Assembly (NCBI GenBank): GCA_964345075.1
Contig: CAYFPS010000002.1
Span: 62,001-126,000 of the forward strand
Reading direction: 5' to 3'
DNA from: CAYFPS01 sp964345075
GTDB taxonomy: Bacteria; CAIWAD01
Length of the DNA: 64,000 bases
In this document: positions 8,466 to 17,482 of the stretch, in pieces
How the letters are laid out: each line of letters begins with the position of its first letter
How positions within the stretch are numbered: position 1 is the stretch's first letter
Translations under genes and position numbers: made by a program
The notes under the pieces: generated by a model
Told to the model about the DNA's origin: nothing
The model's database searches: none
What the model saw: only the letters and a program-made list of their open reading frames with translations

Positions 8466-10822
8466 TTACTTGACAAGGTTCAATCGGGCTGCATCCTGCC
8501 ACAGAATGCGACTGCCCTGGCTGACGGTCACCTGCAGGAAGTAGCTGCCACTGGACAGTCCGCTTCCATCAATGTGATACACCACGGCACCAGCGCTGCC
8601 TGAGCTGCCAGCCACTTCGCGAAGAAGCTGTCCGCGAAGGTTGTAGAGCATGGCACGCGCTTCAACCGCGCCCGCAGTGGCGGGGACATGCAGGCTCACG
8701 CGCGTTGCCGGGTTAAAGGGGTTGGGGGCTGCAGTCAGCAGGAACTGATCTGGAATCAGATCCGGCTCATCAATTGAGGAAACGGCAAAACCATTCCAGT
8801 TCAGGCGAATATTGGAGAGGTGCAGGCCCTCGTCCTGAATTTCGGCATCGGTTTTAACACGGAAGCCGAAGCGAAATTCCGAATCAGCAAGATCAGCCGT
8901 CAAGGGATAACTGCGCTCCATGATGTGGTGGCTCTGGCCGGTCCAGGCATCAACCGTGTACCAGCTGCTACCGCCATCCTGGGAAAACTCGACGAAGATT
9001 GTATCACGGGCGCCTTCGCAGCGATGAAACTCACTGAAGTCAAGCGAGCCGGGTGTTGTCTCACGCGTGACCGGGACTGCCAGATAATAGCTTGCTGCCG
9101 AGGCAAGACGGCAATCACTCTCTGCCAGACTCCAGCGCCCGCTTGCGTCTTCAAAATGCAGGCCCATGCTGTCGTTCTCGGCAATCACCCAGTCACAGTT
9201 TTCGCCCAGCTGCTCAAACTGCTCGAGTGTGGTGAATGCTTCCGTGAAGACTTCATCATCAGCCCAGTCGACGGGTGCCAGAGCCATGAACATGTCCGTT
9301 TCGCCCGTCAGCACCAGTGTTCGATGCAGAGTGGCATGGCCTTCTGCCCAGGCCCTGAGTTCGTAGCTGCCTTCAGGCACCTGCTGCTGAAACTCTGCAA
9401 GATTCTCAAATACAAGAGTTGTATCACAGACAAGATCTTCCAGTTCAAGTCGTGATACAGTCAGCGGCTCTTCGGTTTCGAAGTCAACAAAACTGAGCGA
9501 CAGGCTGTGCTGCGGCAGGGGCGTCAAGTCCCAGCTGCGCTGCGTGGGGAGTCCCGCGCCGACATTAACGTATTCATCGCGCGGCTCATAGCCGTGCTTG
9601 CGAAGCTTGACCGTGTAAGGATTGGCCTTGAGCAGGCGATAGTATGCGCCATGCAGGGGATCGGTTGAATACCAGGGTGTCACATCGGGATGCATGACCT
9701 CTTCAATGCGAAGACGCGCCGAAACGGGGTTTTGTGTTACAGCGTCGCGGGTGTGGACAACCAGACCCGGCGCGGCCACATCGTAGCCGATAATCCGGCG
9801 ACAGAGCCAGTTGAGGCCGTCGATGTTCTCGTCAACCACGAACTGAATGAACTCGGAATCCTGCGGCTGCATGCCTTCGGCGCCCTGTGTTCCCACTTCA
9901 ATCAGCAGACCGACGGCACCGTAATGGCTGTAGATCCAGTTGTGGTGATTGCCCTTGCGCCCGCTACCGGCGATGTTGCGGTAATACTCGAAGTTCTGCC
10001 CGCTAATCTGGTCACCCATCGAGCGGGTCAGGGTCTGCATCATGTCGTAATCGGCTGAAGGGCAGGTGCGGCCCTCGGACCATTCCCACGGGTGAATGAT
10101 GATTTCGTGATTCGTGGAGGTGCGTGCGCTGTGATACGCGACGGCAGCCACAAAGCGCTCGCGTTCGGTCTGATCCGCAATGCAGCGGCACTCCGGCTCG
10201 GAAAGCGGATAAGGCCCGCGGAAATAGTCGTACTGCTCGGCGTCGCTGTTCTGCGCCCAAAGCCCGTCGCCATGCTCGAACCAGGCCGGATAATTGCGGT
10301 TAAGGTCCACACCGCAACTGTCATTGCCGATGCCCGGCTGAATCTGACAGTGCCCATCGGGAAGGAGTGCAGGTTCTTGCGGTATGTGGCATCCAGCTCG
10401 CTCATCACAATCGACATGCCGTCTGGATTGTTGGAAGGCACGCAGTGGATCTCCATGGACTGAATGATCGGGCCCCAGTTGGGGTGCCCGATGCTGCCCA
10501 GCGCCACCAGCTCGCGAATGAAAGCCATGGTGATGTTGATGCCCAGGATCTCCTCGGAGTGGCAAGCACCATTCACCCAGAAGGCAGGCTCGTCCTCGTC
10601 CACATGCACATTGTCCGAGATCTTGGCGCTCCAGATCGGCTCTTCCAGCTCGTAGCTGTGGCCGATGCTGTCCACCTTGATCCAGTCGGGATAGAGCGCG
10701 GCAAGCGAATCAAGCTCATGCTTGATTTCAACATTGTTGTAGTAATAGTCTTCCAGCGCGGCGCGACCGGTGGAAACCAGCAGCATGCACAGTATTGCTG
10801 AAAGCAGTGCCAGACGGCTCAT
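8466..10822 (-). CDS. M14 zinc carboxypeptidase with sorting domain, interrupted by a one-base frameshift
   Basis: The 5' part (from ATG at 10822, with AAGGAG upstream and a signal peptide) carries the zinc ligands in ACHSEE. The 3' part, in another frame, carries VDLNRNYP, the third ligand in AVAYHSA and the catalytic-Glu region LLIEVG. It ends in a PNPFNP sorting-like domain. The two join in the GGG run near 10358-10362 (+ strand), where one missing base converts an expected SFPDGHCQIQPG into a different frame. Total length would be about 785 residues. With all active-site parts intact in sequence, an assembly or sequencing error is as likely as a real mutation. Confidence 0.8.
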
Positions 10823-10930
10823 TTAAATCTCCTTGTCCTCATTCGTGGGGAAGCTTCAAACCGAAGAGCAAATGCAAAGCCCGTGCCGAAGTGTTCCTGT
10901 TGATTTTCAACAAGATACAATCAGAATGTG

Positions 10931-10964
10931 AAAAGGCCGCCAAGCCAGAAGCCGGCGGCCTAAA
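10931..10964 (-). terminator. Intrinsic terminator downstream of the cyclophilin gene
   Basis: Inverted repeat GGCCGCC (10935-10941) and GGCGGCC (10954-10960), followed on the minus strand by TTTTC. It closes the pyrF-to-cyclophilin unit, which ends at 11001. Confidence 0.8.
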
Positions 10965-11000
10965 CGAGTGTAAGATTTTCTGTCACTTGACAGGGCGTTA

Positions 11001-11732
11001 TCAGTCCAGCAGCGTGACCGATTCAATCACCACCGGCGTATTGGGCACATCGCCGTGCATGCCCTTCTTGCCCGTGGGCACCAGCTTGATCTGGTCCACC
11101 ACTTCCTGCCCCTTGATCACCTTGCCAAAGACGCAGTAGCCAAATGACTGGGGGTTGTCGCCGCGGTTGTTCAGGAAGCCGTTGTCCTTCACATTGATAA
11201 AGAACTGACTGGTGGCGCTGTGAACAGCATTGGTGCGGGCCATGGCAATGGTGTAGCGATCGTTCTGCAGGCCATTGCGCGCCTCGTTTTCAATGGGCGC
11301 ATCGGTGGCCTTCTGCTGCATGTCAGCGGTAAAACCGCCGCCCTGAATCATGAAATCATTGATCACGCGATGGAAGATGGTTCCGTCGTAGTAGCCCTTC
11401 TTCACGTAGCTCTCGAAATTGGCGCAGGTGAGGGGGGCCTTGGCATAATCGAGCTCGAGAACGATTTCGCCCATGCTCGTCTTCATGGTGAACTGCTTGC
11501 TGCTCATGGCTGTTTCCTGATTTTCGGCTGCCGGTGTCGTGACAGCATCGTCGTGGTTATGTTCCGCGTGGTCATGGCCGGCATGATCGTGACCGTCATG
11601 ATTGTCGACAGCAGCTTCGGTTTTCCCGTGGTCGTGGCCATCGTCGGCGCTGTGCTCAGGCTTGTTGCCGCCGCAGCTCAAAAAACTGGCGGACAAAAGG
11701 CAGACCAGCAGCAGGTGGGCAAAGCTCTTCAT
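11001..11732 (-). CDS. Lipoprotein cyclophilin-type peptidyl-prolyl isomerase with His-rich linker
   Basis: The start at 11732 is preferred because GGGAGG lies just upstream and gives a compact lipoprotein signal ending LSASFLSC. An ATG at 11762 overlapping the previous stop would add ten residues. After the Cys comes an Asp/His-rich linker (repeated GHDH, NHD) that could bind Zn, Cu or Ni. The cyclophilin domain follows, with FHRVINDFMIQGG and SQFFI, the classical active-site segments. It probably folds exported proteins in the periplasm. It is the last gene of the overlapping pyr run and is followed by a terminator. Confidence 0.9.
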   Translation of the reverse strand: MKSFAHLLLVCLLSASFLSCGGNKPEHSADDGHDHGKTEAAVDNHDGHDHAGHDHAEHNHDDAVTTPAAENQETAMSSKQFTMKTSMGEIVLELDYAKAPLTCANFESYVKKGYYDGTIFHRVINDFMIQGGGFTADMQQKATDAPIENEARNGLQNDRYTIAMARTNAVHSATSQFFINVKDNGFLNNRGDNPQSFGYCVFGKVIKGQEVVDQIKLVPTGKKGMHGDVPNTPVVIESVTLLD

Positions 11733-11758
11733 CATTCCTCCCAAAAGTTCCGTTTGTG

Positions 11759-12592
11759 TCATGAAAATAAGGGCAGATCGACAAATGCGTCGACCGCCTC
11801 AGGCTGCAGCTTTGCCTTTGGCTCCAGCCAGGGCCCGGGTTTGTCGGGCGCGGCAACCTGCAGATCAAGAGATTTAATGGCATCGGCCAATCCGGCGCGA
11901 ACGCTTTCCAGCGCGACAGCCGGACGGTTGTTTTCCTTTGAAAGATGAGCCAGCAGCACCTGCTCCAGCTCCTTGCCGGCCAGTTCGTTCAGCATGCTGG
12001 CACATTGCTGATTGGAAAGATGCCCGCGCGGACCTCGAATGCGCTGCTTGAGTGGCCAGGGGTATGGCCCCTTCTCCAGCAGCTCCGGGCAGTGATTGGC
12101 TTCCAGCACGAGAACGTGACAGCCCTGCAGCACGCGAATCACATTCGGGTCCGGCCTGCCCAGATCCGTGCAGACAGCGAAGCGGCAGCCAGCAACATCC
12201 ACGCGATATTGCAGGGTTTCCTGCGCATCGTGCGGAACGGCAAAGGCCCTGACGCGAAAGCCGGCAGCCTCCCATGTATCACCGTCACGAACAAAGACCA
12301 GCTCTTCTGTGCCTTTCCAGCGACTGCGACTGGCCGCATGTGTTCCACGGCTGAGCAGAACGGGAATCTTCAATTGCCTGGCAAGCACCGGTGCACAACC
12401 AAGGTGATCACCGTGTTCGTGACTCACAAGAATTGCCCGCAGGCGACCGGGCTCCTGACCGCATAACTCCAGACGACGCAGTAGTTCGCGCCGACTTAAG
12501 CCCGCATCAATCAGAAGATCGCCCTGAGGACCCCTGAGCAAATGACAATTGCCGGAGGAACCAGATGCCAGACTGCGCAGCGCAGGACTCAC
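11759..12592 (-). CDS. MBL-fold metallohydrolase of the YycJ/WalJ type
   Basis: The GTG at 12592 overlaps the pyrE stop (GTGA), giving about 277 residues that begin at the typical LASGSSGN. The metal-binding motif SHEHGDH and the later PHDA and HLSN histidines fit the metallo-beta-lactamase fold. The YycJ subgroup is linked in Firmicutes to DNA-repair exonuclease activity. That role here is only an inference. A longer reading from 12688 would overlap pyrE by 100 bases and add a low-complexity N-terminus, so I rejected it. Confidence 0.85.
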   Translation of the reverse strand: MSPALRSLASGSSGNCHLLRGPQGDLLIDAGLSRRELLRRLELCGQEPGRLRAILVSHEHGDHLGCAPVLARQLKIPVLLSRGTHAASRSRWKGTEELVFVRDGDTWEAAGFRVRAFAVPHDAQETLQYRVDVAGCRFAVCTDLGRPDPNVIRVLQGCHVLVLEANHCPELLEKGPYPWPLKQRIRGPRGHLSNQQCASMLNELAGKELEQVLLAHLSKENNRPAVALESVRAGLADAIKSLDLQVAAPDKPGPWLEPKAKLQPEAVDAFVDLPLFS

Positions 12593-13170
12593 TTGAGATC
12601 CCTGCTTCCCGGCTTGATGGCCCTGGATCCGCTGGCGCAAAGGGGACAGGCATCGGGCTGGTGTGTGACAACATCCTGCGTGTGACACGCGGCAAAGGGC
12701 AGATCCTGACCATTGTGGATGAAGCGAGCACGACCGCTGGAACGATCGACGATGACACCCACACCAACAGGAACCGCACCAGCAGCAGCGACCAGATCAA
12801 TCACTTCCTGCACGCTGCCACCAGTGGTAACCACATCTTCCACCACCAGCACCCGCTCACCGGGCTTCAGCTCAAAACCTCGACGGAGCTGCATCACGCC
12901 GTCTTTGCGCTCGGCGAAGCGCGCAGGCAGCCCCAGCTGGCGACCGACTTCAACAGAAACAACAATACCACCGACTGCAGGCGCGATCACACTGTCAACG
13001 GCTTCTTGGCGAAAACTCTCAGCCAGATGCTGGCAGAGCTCCGTAGCAAAAGCCGGGTGTTGCAGAACCAGCGCGCACTGAAAGTAGTTGGGGCTGTGCA
13101 GGCCGCTGGTCAGCTGAAAATGCCCATCCAGCAGGGCACCACTCTCGCGAAACATGTCGAGGGCCTTCAT
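12589..13170 (-). CDS. pyrE: Orotate phosphoribosyltransferase
   Basis: A 193-residue enzyme converting orotate and PRPP to OMP in pyrimidine synthesis. The PRPP-binding loop VLVVEDVVTTGGS is at residues 107-119, and the flexible-loop region around RKDGVM is present. Its ATG overlaps the stop of the PilZ gene by four bases, and its own stop overlaps the next start. It is therefore translationally coupled to both neighbours. pyrF lies two genes upstream, so OMP formation and decarboxylation are encoded together. Confidence 0.93.
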   Translation of the reverse strand: MKALDMFRESGALLDGHFQLTSGLHSPNYFQCALVLQHPAFATELCQHLAESFRQEAVDSVIAPAVGGIVVSVEVGRQLGLPARFAERKDGVMQLRRGFELKPGERVLVVEDVVTTGGSVQEVIDLVAAAGAVPVGVGVIVDRSSGRARFIHNGQDLPFAACHTQDVVTHQPDACPLCASGSRAIKPGSRDLK

Positions 13171-13856
13171 CCTTTTCCGTCCTTGTCGCTATCGTGCTCT
13201 CTGGCACTATGCAGCCAGGAGCTGTTGTTCTGTTCCAGCCAGACAATTTCGTCGTGTGACAAATCGCCAAAGCGGTATACGATGATGTTTTCTTCCGTGC
13301 TCCAGTCTCGCCTGATGAAGTCCAGACGGCGGTCACGAAAACGGCGATCATTGAGATCAAAACGAATCAGGGCATCACGGTGGTTGGCCACGCTGTGATA
13401 CGCGGGCAGGCTAAGGGCGGCGCGAAAGCCACCGGCACTGATATTGATGGCCTCACCTTCAACCCAGCATTTGTAGGTGTACTCCTTGCCCAGCGATCGA
13501 CTCAACTGGTCGTTGCGTAATTTCAGCTGCAGTTGAATCGGGATCTTGCGTGATACACGGACATGCTGGCGACGTTGATTGCGCACGACCGAGTCCGGCT
13601 CGCCAAGCAAAAGGAGTTCGCGGCGATCGGCACTGCGCTGAAAGCCCTTGAATGCGCACTGAAAGCTCGTCAGGCTTTCCGTTTCGTGATAGCGGCACTG
13701 TATCATGCGCCCCATGCTCAGTGTGCGAAGGCTTTCAGGGACAAGGTCGCCCACGTCCAGAAGCAGGCCATCTCCTCCACCCATCACCAGTTTGGTGCGC
13801 CAGGTCTGCTCGCCCACGACCAGCAAAATGGCCGTGCCGGGAGGCGGAATTTTCAC
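13167..13856 (-). CDS. YcgR/PilZ-type cyclic-di-GMP-binding protein
   Basis: A 229-residue protein with an N-terminal beta-rich half resembling the YcgR flagellar-brake domain and a C-terminal PilZ domain. The two c-di-GMP contacts are visible: RRQHVR (RxxxR) at about residues 114-119 and NISAGG (NxSxxG). It overlaps pyrF upstream and pyrE downstream by four bases each. A second-messenger receptor is therefore made with pyrimidine enzymes. The output (motility, secretion or other) is unknown. GTGATACA occurs once and GTGATAC once more. Confidence 0.82.
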   Translation of the reverse strand: MKIPPPGTAILLVVGEQTWRTKLVMGGGDGLLLDVGDLVPESLRTLSMGRMIQCRYHETESLTSFQCAFKGFQRSADRRELLLLGEPDSVVRNQRRQHVRVSRKIPIQLQLKLRNDQLSRSLGKEYTYKCWVEGEAINISAGGFRAALSLPAYHSVANHRDALIRFDLNDRRFRDRRLDFIRRDWSTEENIIVYRFGDLSHDEIVWLEQNNSSWLHSAREHDSDKDGKG

Positions 13857-14665
13857 GCGACCTCCAGCGCAAGCTGACGGGCAAAGTTCCGGGCGCGCAA
13901 GGCCGCTGATTCCGGCTCGATGAATGCGTCACTGCCCAGCAAAATGCCTCGTGATACATTGACCAGTGAGGGCGCTCCACCGGAACCCAGAATCCGTGTC
14001 ACGTCCGTGGCACTTCCGCCCTGAGCGCCAACTCCCGGAATCAGCAGGGGCAGCTGCGGATGCGCCTGGCGAATGCGCGCCAGTTCATCAGGATGTGTAG
14101 CGCCGACAACCGCACCCAGGCGGCCGGCAGCCCAATCCGCGTTCCACTTATCCAGCAGGTCCAGCGTGTGCTCGAAAAGCGGACGACCATCGGCCATGGG
14201 AACAAGCTGCAGGTCCGCCGATCCGGCATTGGAGGTAAGCGCAAGCACAAAGGCAAATGCCATCTCATTCACAGACAGGAAGGGCTCAATGGAGTCGCGC
14301 CCCATGTAGGGCGCAAGGGTGATGGCGTGCGCATGCAGCTGCTCAAAGGCAGCCCGGGCATAGCGCAGGCTGGTGTTGCCGATATCCCCGCGCTTGGCAT
14401 CCAGCACCACAAAGGCGCGGTCACCGATGTGGTGAATCAGACGCTCCAGGCTTTCCATGCCGCGAAAGCCAAACTGCTCGAAAAAGGCGGCATTGGGCTT
14501 GTAGGCCGTCACCTGGCTAATGGTGGCGTCCACAAGTTCGCGGCCCAGCTCAAAGAGGCCATCCGCACCACTGCCATAGCGAGCCGGAATCCGCTCCGGG
14601 TCCAGGTCGAGTCCAAGGCAGAGGCGGTTGCCCGTGCGCGCAAGATGATGAGTCAGTTCAAGCAT
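13853..14665 (-). CDS. pyrF: Orotidine 5'-phosphate decarboxylase (type 2)
   Basis: About 270 residues from the ATG at 14665. The catalytic DAKRGD is at residues 89-94 and the phosphate-binding end PGVGAQGG near residue 220. Length and the KPNAAFFEQFG segment match type 2 (Mycobacterium-like) enzymes. An upstream in-frame extension to 14968 overlaps the divergent decarboxylase gene and looks non-coding. Product: UMP. It is the first gene of the overlapping pyrF-pilZ-pyrE chain. Confidence 0.9.
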   Translation of the reverse strand: MLELTHHLARTGNRLCLGLDLDPERIPARYGSGADGLFELGRELVDATISQVTAYKPNAAFFEQFGFRGMESLERLIHHIGDRAFVVLDAKRGDIGNTSLRYARAAFEQLHAHAITLAPYMGRDSIEPFLSVNEMAFAFVLALTSNAGSADLQLVPMADGRPLFEHTLDLLDKWNADWAAGRLGAVVGATHPDELARIRQAHPQLPLLIPGVGAQGGSATDVTRILGSGGAPSLVNVSRGILLGSDAFIEPESAALRARNFARQLALEVA

Positions 14666-14822
14666 GGGAGTGAAGGTAGCAATCGGCCTCTTTTTCTTGA
14701 TTCCTGAGTACACAAGTTCCAACTTTGCAGCTGATGCGACAGCTGGCGCTCCCCCACGATTTGCGCCGGAACAGCTAAACAGAACGGAGATCGAAATATC
14801 CCCCACCAGCCAGACCGGGCTC

Positions 14823-15968
14823 ATGCCCCGGCCTGCGGAGCTTGAGATTTTGGCAAGGCTTCGCCGCCTGGGCATTGACACCATTGCTGCGGTTCCCTGC
14901 TCGATCACGGCCACCCTGCATGACTGCCTGTTTGCCGCCGCAGAGCGAGGCGAATTCAACCTGTACACGACAGGTCACGAGGCCAATCTTCCCGGCATGG
15001 CCATCGGACACTGGCTGGGCAGCGGCAAACCTGCTCTTGTGCACATGCAGAACTCCGGGCTGCCAAGTGCAGTCGATGGTTTTATCTCCTGCGCCTCCCA
15101 AGAAGTTAATGGAATCCCGGTCCTGGCCCTCGTCACCTGGCGCGGTGATACAGATGCAGATGACAGTGAGCCGCATCAGGCCATTGGGCGACGAATGGAA
15201 ATCCTGTGTGACGGCATTTTCGGACAGGATGCCGTCTTTGGGCAGCGGGATGGTGAGGGAATTCTGGGTGAGGTGTCGAAGGCAATCGACTGCGCCAATT
15301 CTGGACGACCAGCCGCCCTGCGCCTTGCATCACGGGCACTCGACCGTCAGGGAAGCCTGAAACTACCGCCGCGCATGGTGGCACCGAATGCCAGACATGA
15401 TGCCTGGATATCGCAAGACCATGACCAGGGCTCAGCCGGGCCTGTATCACGGGATCTTGCCATAAGACAAATTGCGGAGGCCCATCCCCAAGCGGCCATT
15501 CTCTTTGCCAATGGCTTCACCAGTCGTGCGGCACAGGCATTGGTCGACAGGCGTGGCAACTTTTACAATGCCGGCTATATGGGCGGAACAATGGCCATGG
15601 GTTGGTCGCTGGCCAAATGCCGTCCCGATCTGGAAGTCGTGGTCGTGGATGGCGACCAGAACGCAATCATGAGCTGCATGAAGGACCAGCTTTTCCATGA
15701 TTACCCAACCAACCTGCGGTGGTACATCCTTGATAACGGCATTGGTGCCTCTGTAGGAACAGCGGCCAGTCTGCCGCTCTCTCCCTTGTATCACACACTG
15801 GCAAAGGTCATCCAAACCATTCCCGACACACCCGGCAGCTTCACGTACCCGCGGATTCGCGTTTGTGGATGCTATGCCGACGAAAAGCGCAAGGATGAAA
15901 CATCACTGGCCGGCCTTGCTCGCGGCATGCGGCGCTGGGTGGAAGAGCAGAAAGGAAACAGAAGATGA
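14823..15968 (+). CDS. ThDP-dependent decarboxylase related to sulfopyruvate/phosphonopyruvate decarboxylase
   Basis: About 381 residues, with the alpha and beta halves fused as in phosphonopyruvate decarboxylase. The N-terminal half has the cofactor-activating Glu in GHEANLPG and the family signature VHMQNSGLPSAVDG. The C-terminal half has the ThDP/Mg site. It is unusual: DGDQN replaces the common GDG, and LDNG replaces NN. The Mg-ligand Asp and last Asn remain. Substrate cannot be read from sequence. The ATG at 14823 is preferred; an upstream frame to 14664 overlaps pyrF. It is coupled by ATGA overlap to the next gene. Confidence 0.75.
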   Translation: MPRPAELEILARLRRLGIDTIAAVPCSITATLHDCLFAAAERGEFNLYTTGHEANLPGMAIGHWLGSGKPALVHMQNSGLPSAVDGFISCASQEVNGIPVLALVTWRGDTDADDSEPHQAIGRRMEILCDGIFGQDAVFGQRDGEGILGEVSKAIDCANSGRPAALRLASRALDRQGSLKLPPRMVAPNARHDAWISQDHDQGSAGPVSRDLAIRQIAEAHPQAAILFANGFTSRAAQALVDRRGNFYNAGYMGGTMAMGWSLAKCRPDLEVVVVDGDQNAIMSCMKDQLFHDYPTNLRWYILDNGIGASVGTAASLPLSPLYHTLAKVIQTIPDTPGSFTYPRIRVCGCYADEKRKDETSLAGLARGMRRWVEEQKGNRR

Positions 15969-16567
15969 GCTCAAAGGGCATGAACATTCACCCCACGGAA
16001 TCGGAATCACGTATCACACCACGGCCAACCTGCGAGATGCGCGAGGAATGGCGCGAGATTCTTGGACGCATTCCTGGCGACGGCCTGAAGGGTGAAGGCT
16101 TTCCGCACAATGTGCTTGGTGTGATCATGCACAATGAAGATACCTTCGGCCCCTTCATGGATTACTGGGTTACCTGCAAGCTCAAGATGGGCCTGAGCGT
16201 GCGCGAGCAGGAACTTGTGATCCTCAGAATGGGCTGCCTTTATCGCAGCAACTATGTCTGGAAGCATCACGTTCCCGTGGGGAGGGAGTTCGGCGTAACC
16301 GACCCGGAGCTGGACGCCTTGCGAAATGGAGCCTTCGATCATTTTGTATCACGAGAGGCCAGCCTGTTAGCCCTGACCGACGAGATTGTTGACCAGCGGA
16401 CCATCGGCGCCGGAGCCTGGGCGGATCACAAGCAAAATCTTAGCGACCGTGATCTGGTCGACCTGGTGCACCTGATCAGCCAGTATGTGCTCTTTGCCGT
16501 AATGAACAACGCAATGCAGGTGCAGGTCGAAGCCTCTCTGAAGGATGTACCCGGAATCGAGGACTAA
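15965..16567 (+). CDS. Carboxymuconolactone decarboxylase/AhpD-fold protein
   Basis: A 200-residue all-helical CMD-fold protein. The core runs from MGLSVREQELVILRMGCLYR to NYVWKHHVPVGREFGVTD. AhpD enzymes use a CxxC here. This protein has RSNYVW instead, so it is probably of the non-redox decarboxylase-like class. The ATG overlaps the stop of the ThDP enzyme (ATGA), so the two are made together and may act in sequence on a keto-acid derived substrate. TGTATCAC at 16345 encodes Phe-Val-Ser-Arg in it. Confidence 0.75.
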   Translation: MSSKGMNIHPTESESRITPRPTCEMREEWREILGRIPGDGLKGEGFPHNVLGVIMHNEDTFGPFMDYWVTCKLKMGLSVREQELVILRMGCLYRSNYVWKHHVPVGREFGVTDPELDALRNGAFDHFVSREASLLALTDEIVDQRTIGAGAWADHKQNLSDRDLVDLVHLISQYVLFAVMNNAMQVQVEASLKDVPGIED

Positions 16568-16583
16568 GGCCTTCCCTGCTAGA

Positions 16584-17135
16584 TCAACGAGGCAGGGGAA
16601 TCCTCAGCAGTCTTGTATCACACTCCATTTCTACGGCAGCTGTACCCGCCTGTTCGATGAGCCAGCCGGGGAGGACGTGAAGAGCGTCAAAAGGTCTGGC
16701 CGAAGGAATGGCAATGCGCCCGGAGCAGGCTTTCGATTCCTGCTCCATTTCTGGTGCGTCAATCAGTTCCAGCAGAAAAGGCAGGCCCCGCTGGTAGAGC
16801 CAGAGCACGCCTATTTCACGACTGCTTTCCGAGTACGGATGCAGACACAAGCCTTCCTGCAAAAGAAGCTCCACACTGGCATCAAGGTGACTTGTTCTGC
16901 AGCCAATGTGATGCAAGCCGGCCCCCCGCTTCCTGAAGGCCCGCTGATAGGGTCCGGGCGCAATGGCCTGCATCAAAAGCAGTGAAGGACAGGCCGCGCC
17001 CGGTAAATGCAAATACTGCTCACGCGTTCCTTCGCCGGGAAACTCGGTAGCGGCTTCCCGTTTCAGCCATGCAGGGAGTCGGTCGCTAATCGGCGCTATC
17101 TCCTCCAGCAGGACTGCGATATGATCGACTACCAT
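16584..17135 (-). CDS. VOC (glyoxalase-like) family protein
   Basis: About 183 residues. The N-terminal VVDHIAVLLEEI and the central GAGLHHIGCRT are the paired beta-alpha-beta-beta-beta starts of the vicinal-oxygen-chelate fold, close to methylmalonyl-CoA epimerase or glyoxalase I. The likely metal ligands are the first His, the Glu of LLELID and the central His. The substrate is unknown. An ATG two codons upstream is also possible. The gene converges on the CMD-fold gene across 16 bases. Confidence 0.7.
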   Translation of the reverse strand: MVVDHIAVLLEEIAPISDRLPAWLKREAATEFPGEGTREQYLHLPGAACPSLLLMQAIAPGPYQRAFRKRGAGLHHIGCRTSHLDASVELLLQEGLCLHPYSESSREIGVLWLYQRGLPFLLELIDAPEMEQESKACSGRIAIPSARPFDALHVLPGWLIEQAGTAAVEMECDTRLLRIPLPR

Positions 17136-17482
17136 CAGCATGCGTGCATTCCTTTAGTTGAAGGCCATGGCTTCCGGACGATGTATCACACAATTGACGC
17201 ATGCGCCAGGGATCATGGAGAATGAATCAGCCTGCCAGGGTGAACAACTTAGCGATGCAGGCTGAAGGTTAGATGCTTGCGCCTGATCAGGTGTGGCTGT
17301 TTGTCCAATCGAGTCAGCGCCTGCCAGCCTGTTGTCTCACATGAATCAAGCATGTCGCATAGCTGAACGGCTTTACAAACAATGCTGAGTTCTTTCGAAA
17401 GCAGCGCATATTTGATAGCATTAAACTTTCAGTCGACTGCCGACAGCGACCAGCACCGAGTACACATATAAGGGGGAAATCC
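17136..17482 (+). other. Intergenic region upstream of the OmpA-type gene
   Basis: About 347 bases with no convincing gene. It holds one of the few intergenic copies of the octamer (TGTATCAC, 17182-17189). It presumably carries promoters for the two divergent neighbours, but I see no convincing -35/-10 pair. It ends in AAGGGGGA, a strong ribosome-binding site for the OmpA-type gene. Confidence 0.6.

Noticed and set aside
14664..14968. Upstream extensions of the ThDP enzyme and pyrF frames over each other
   Set aside because: The two frames overlap head-to-head, which cannot both be coding. Family starts at 14823 and 14665 fit better.
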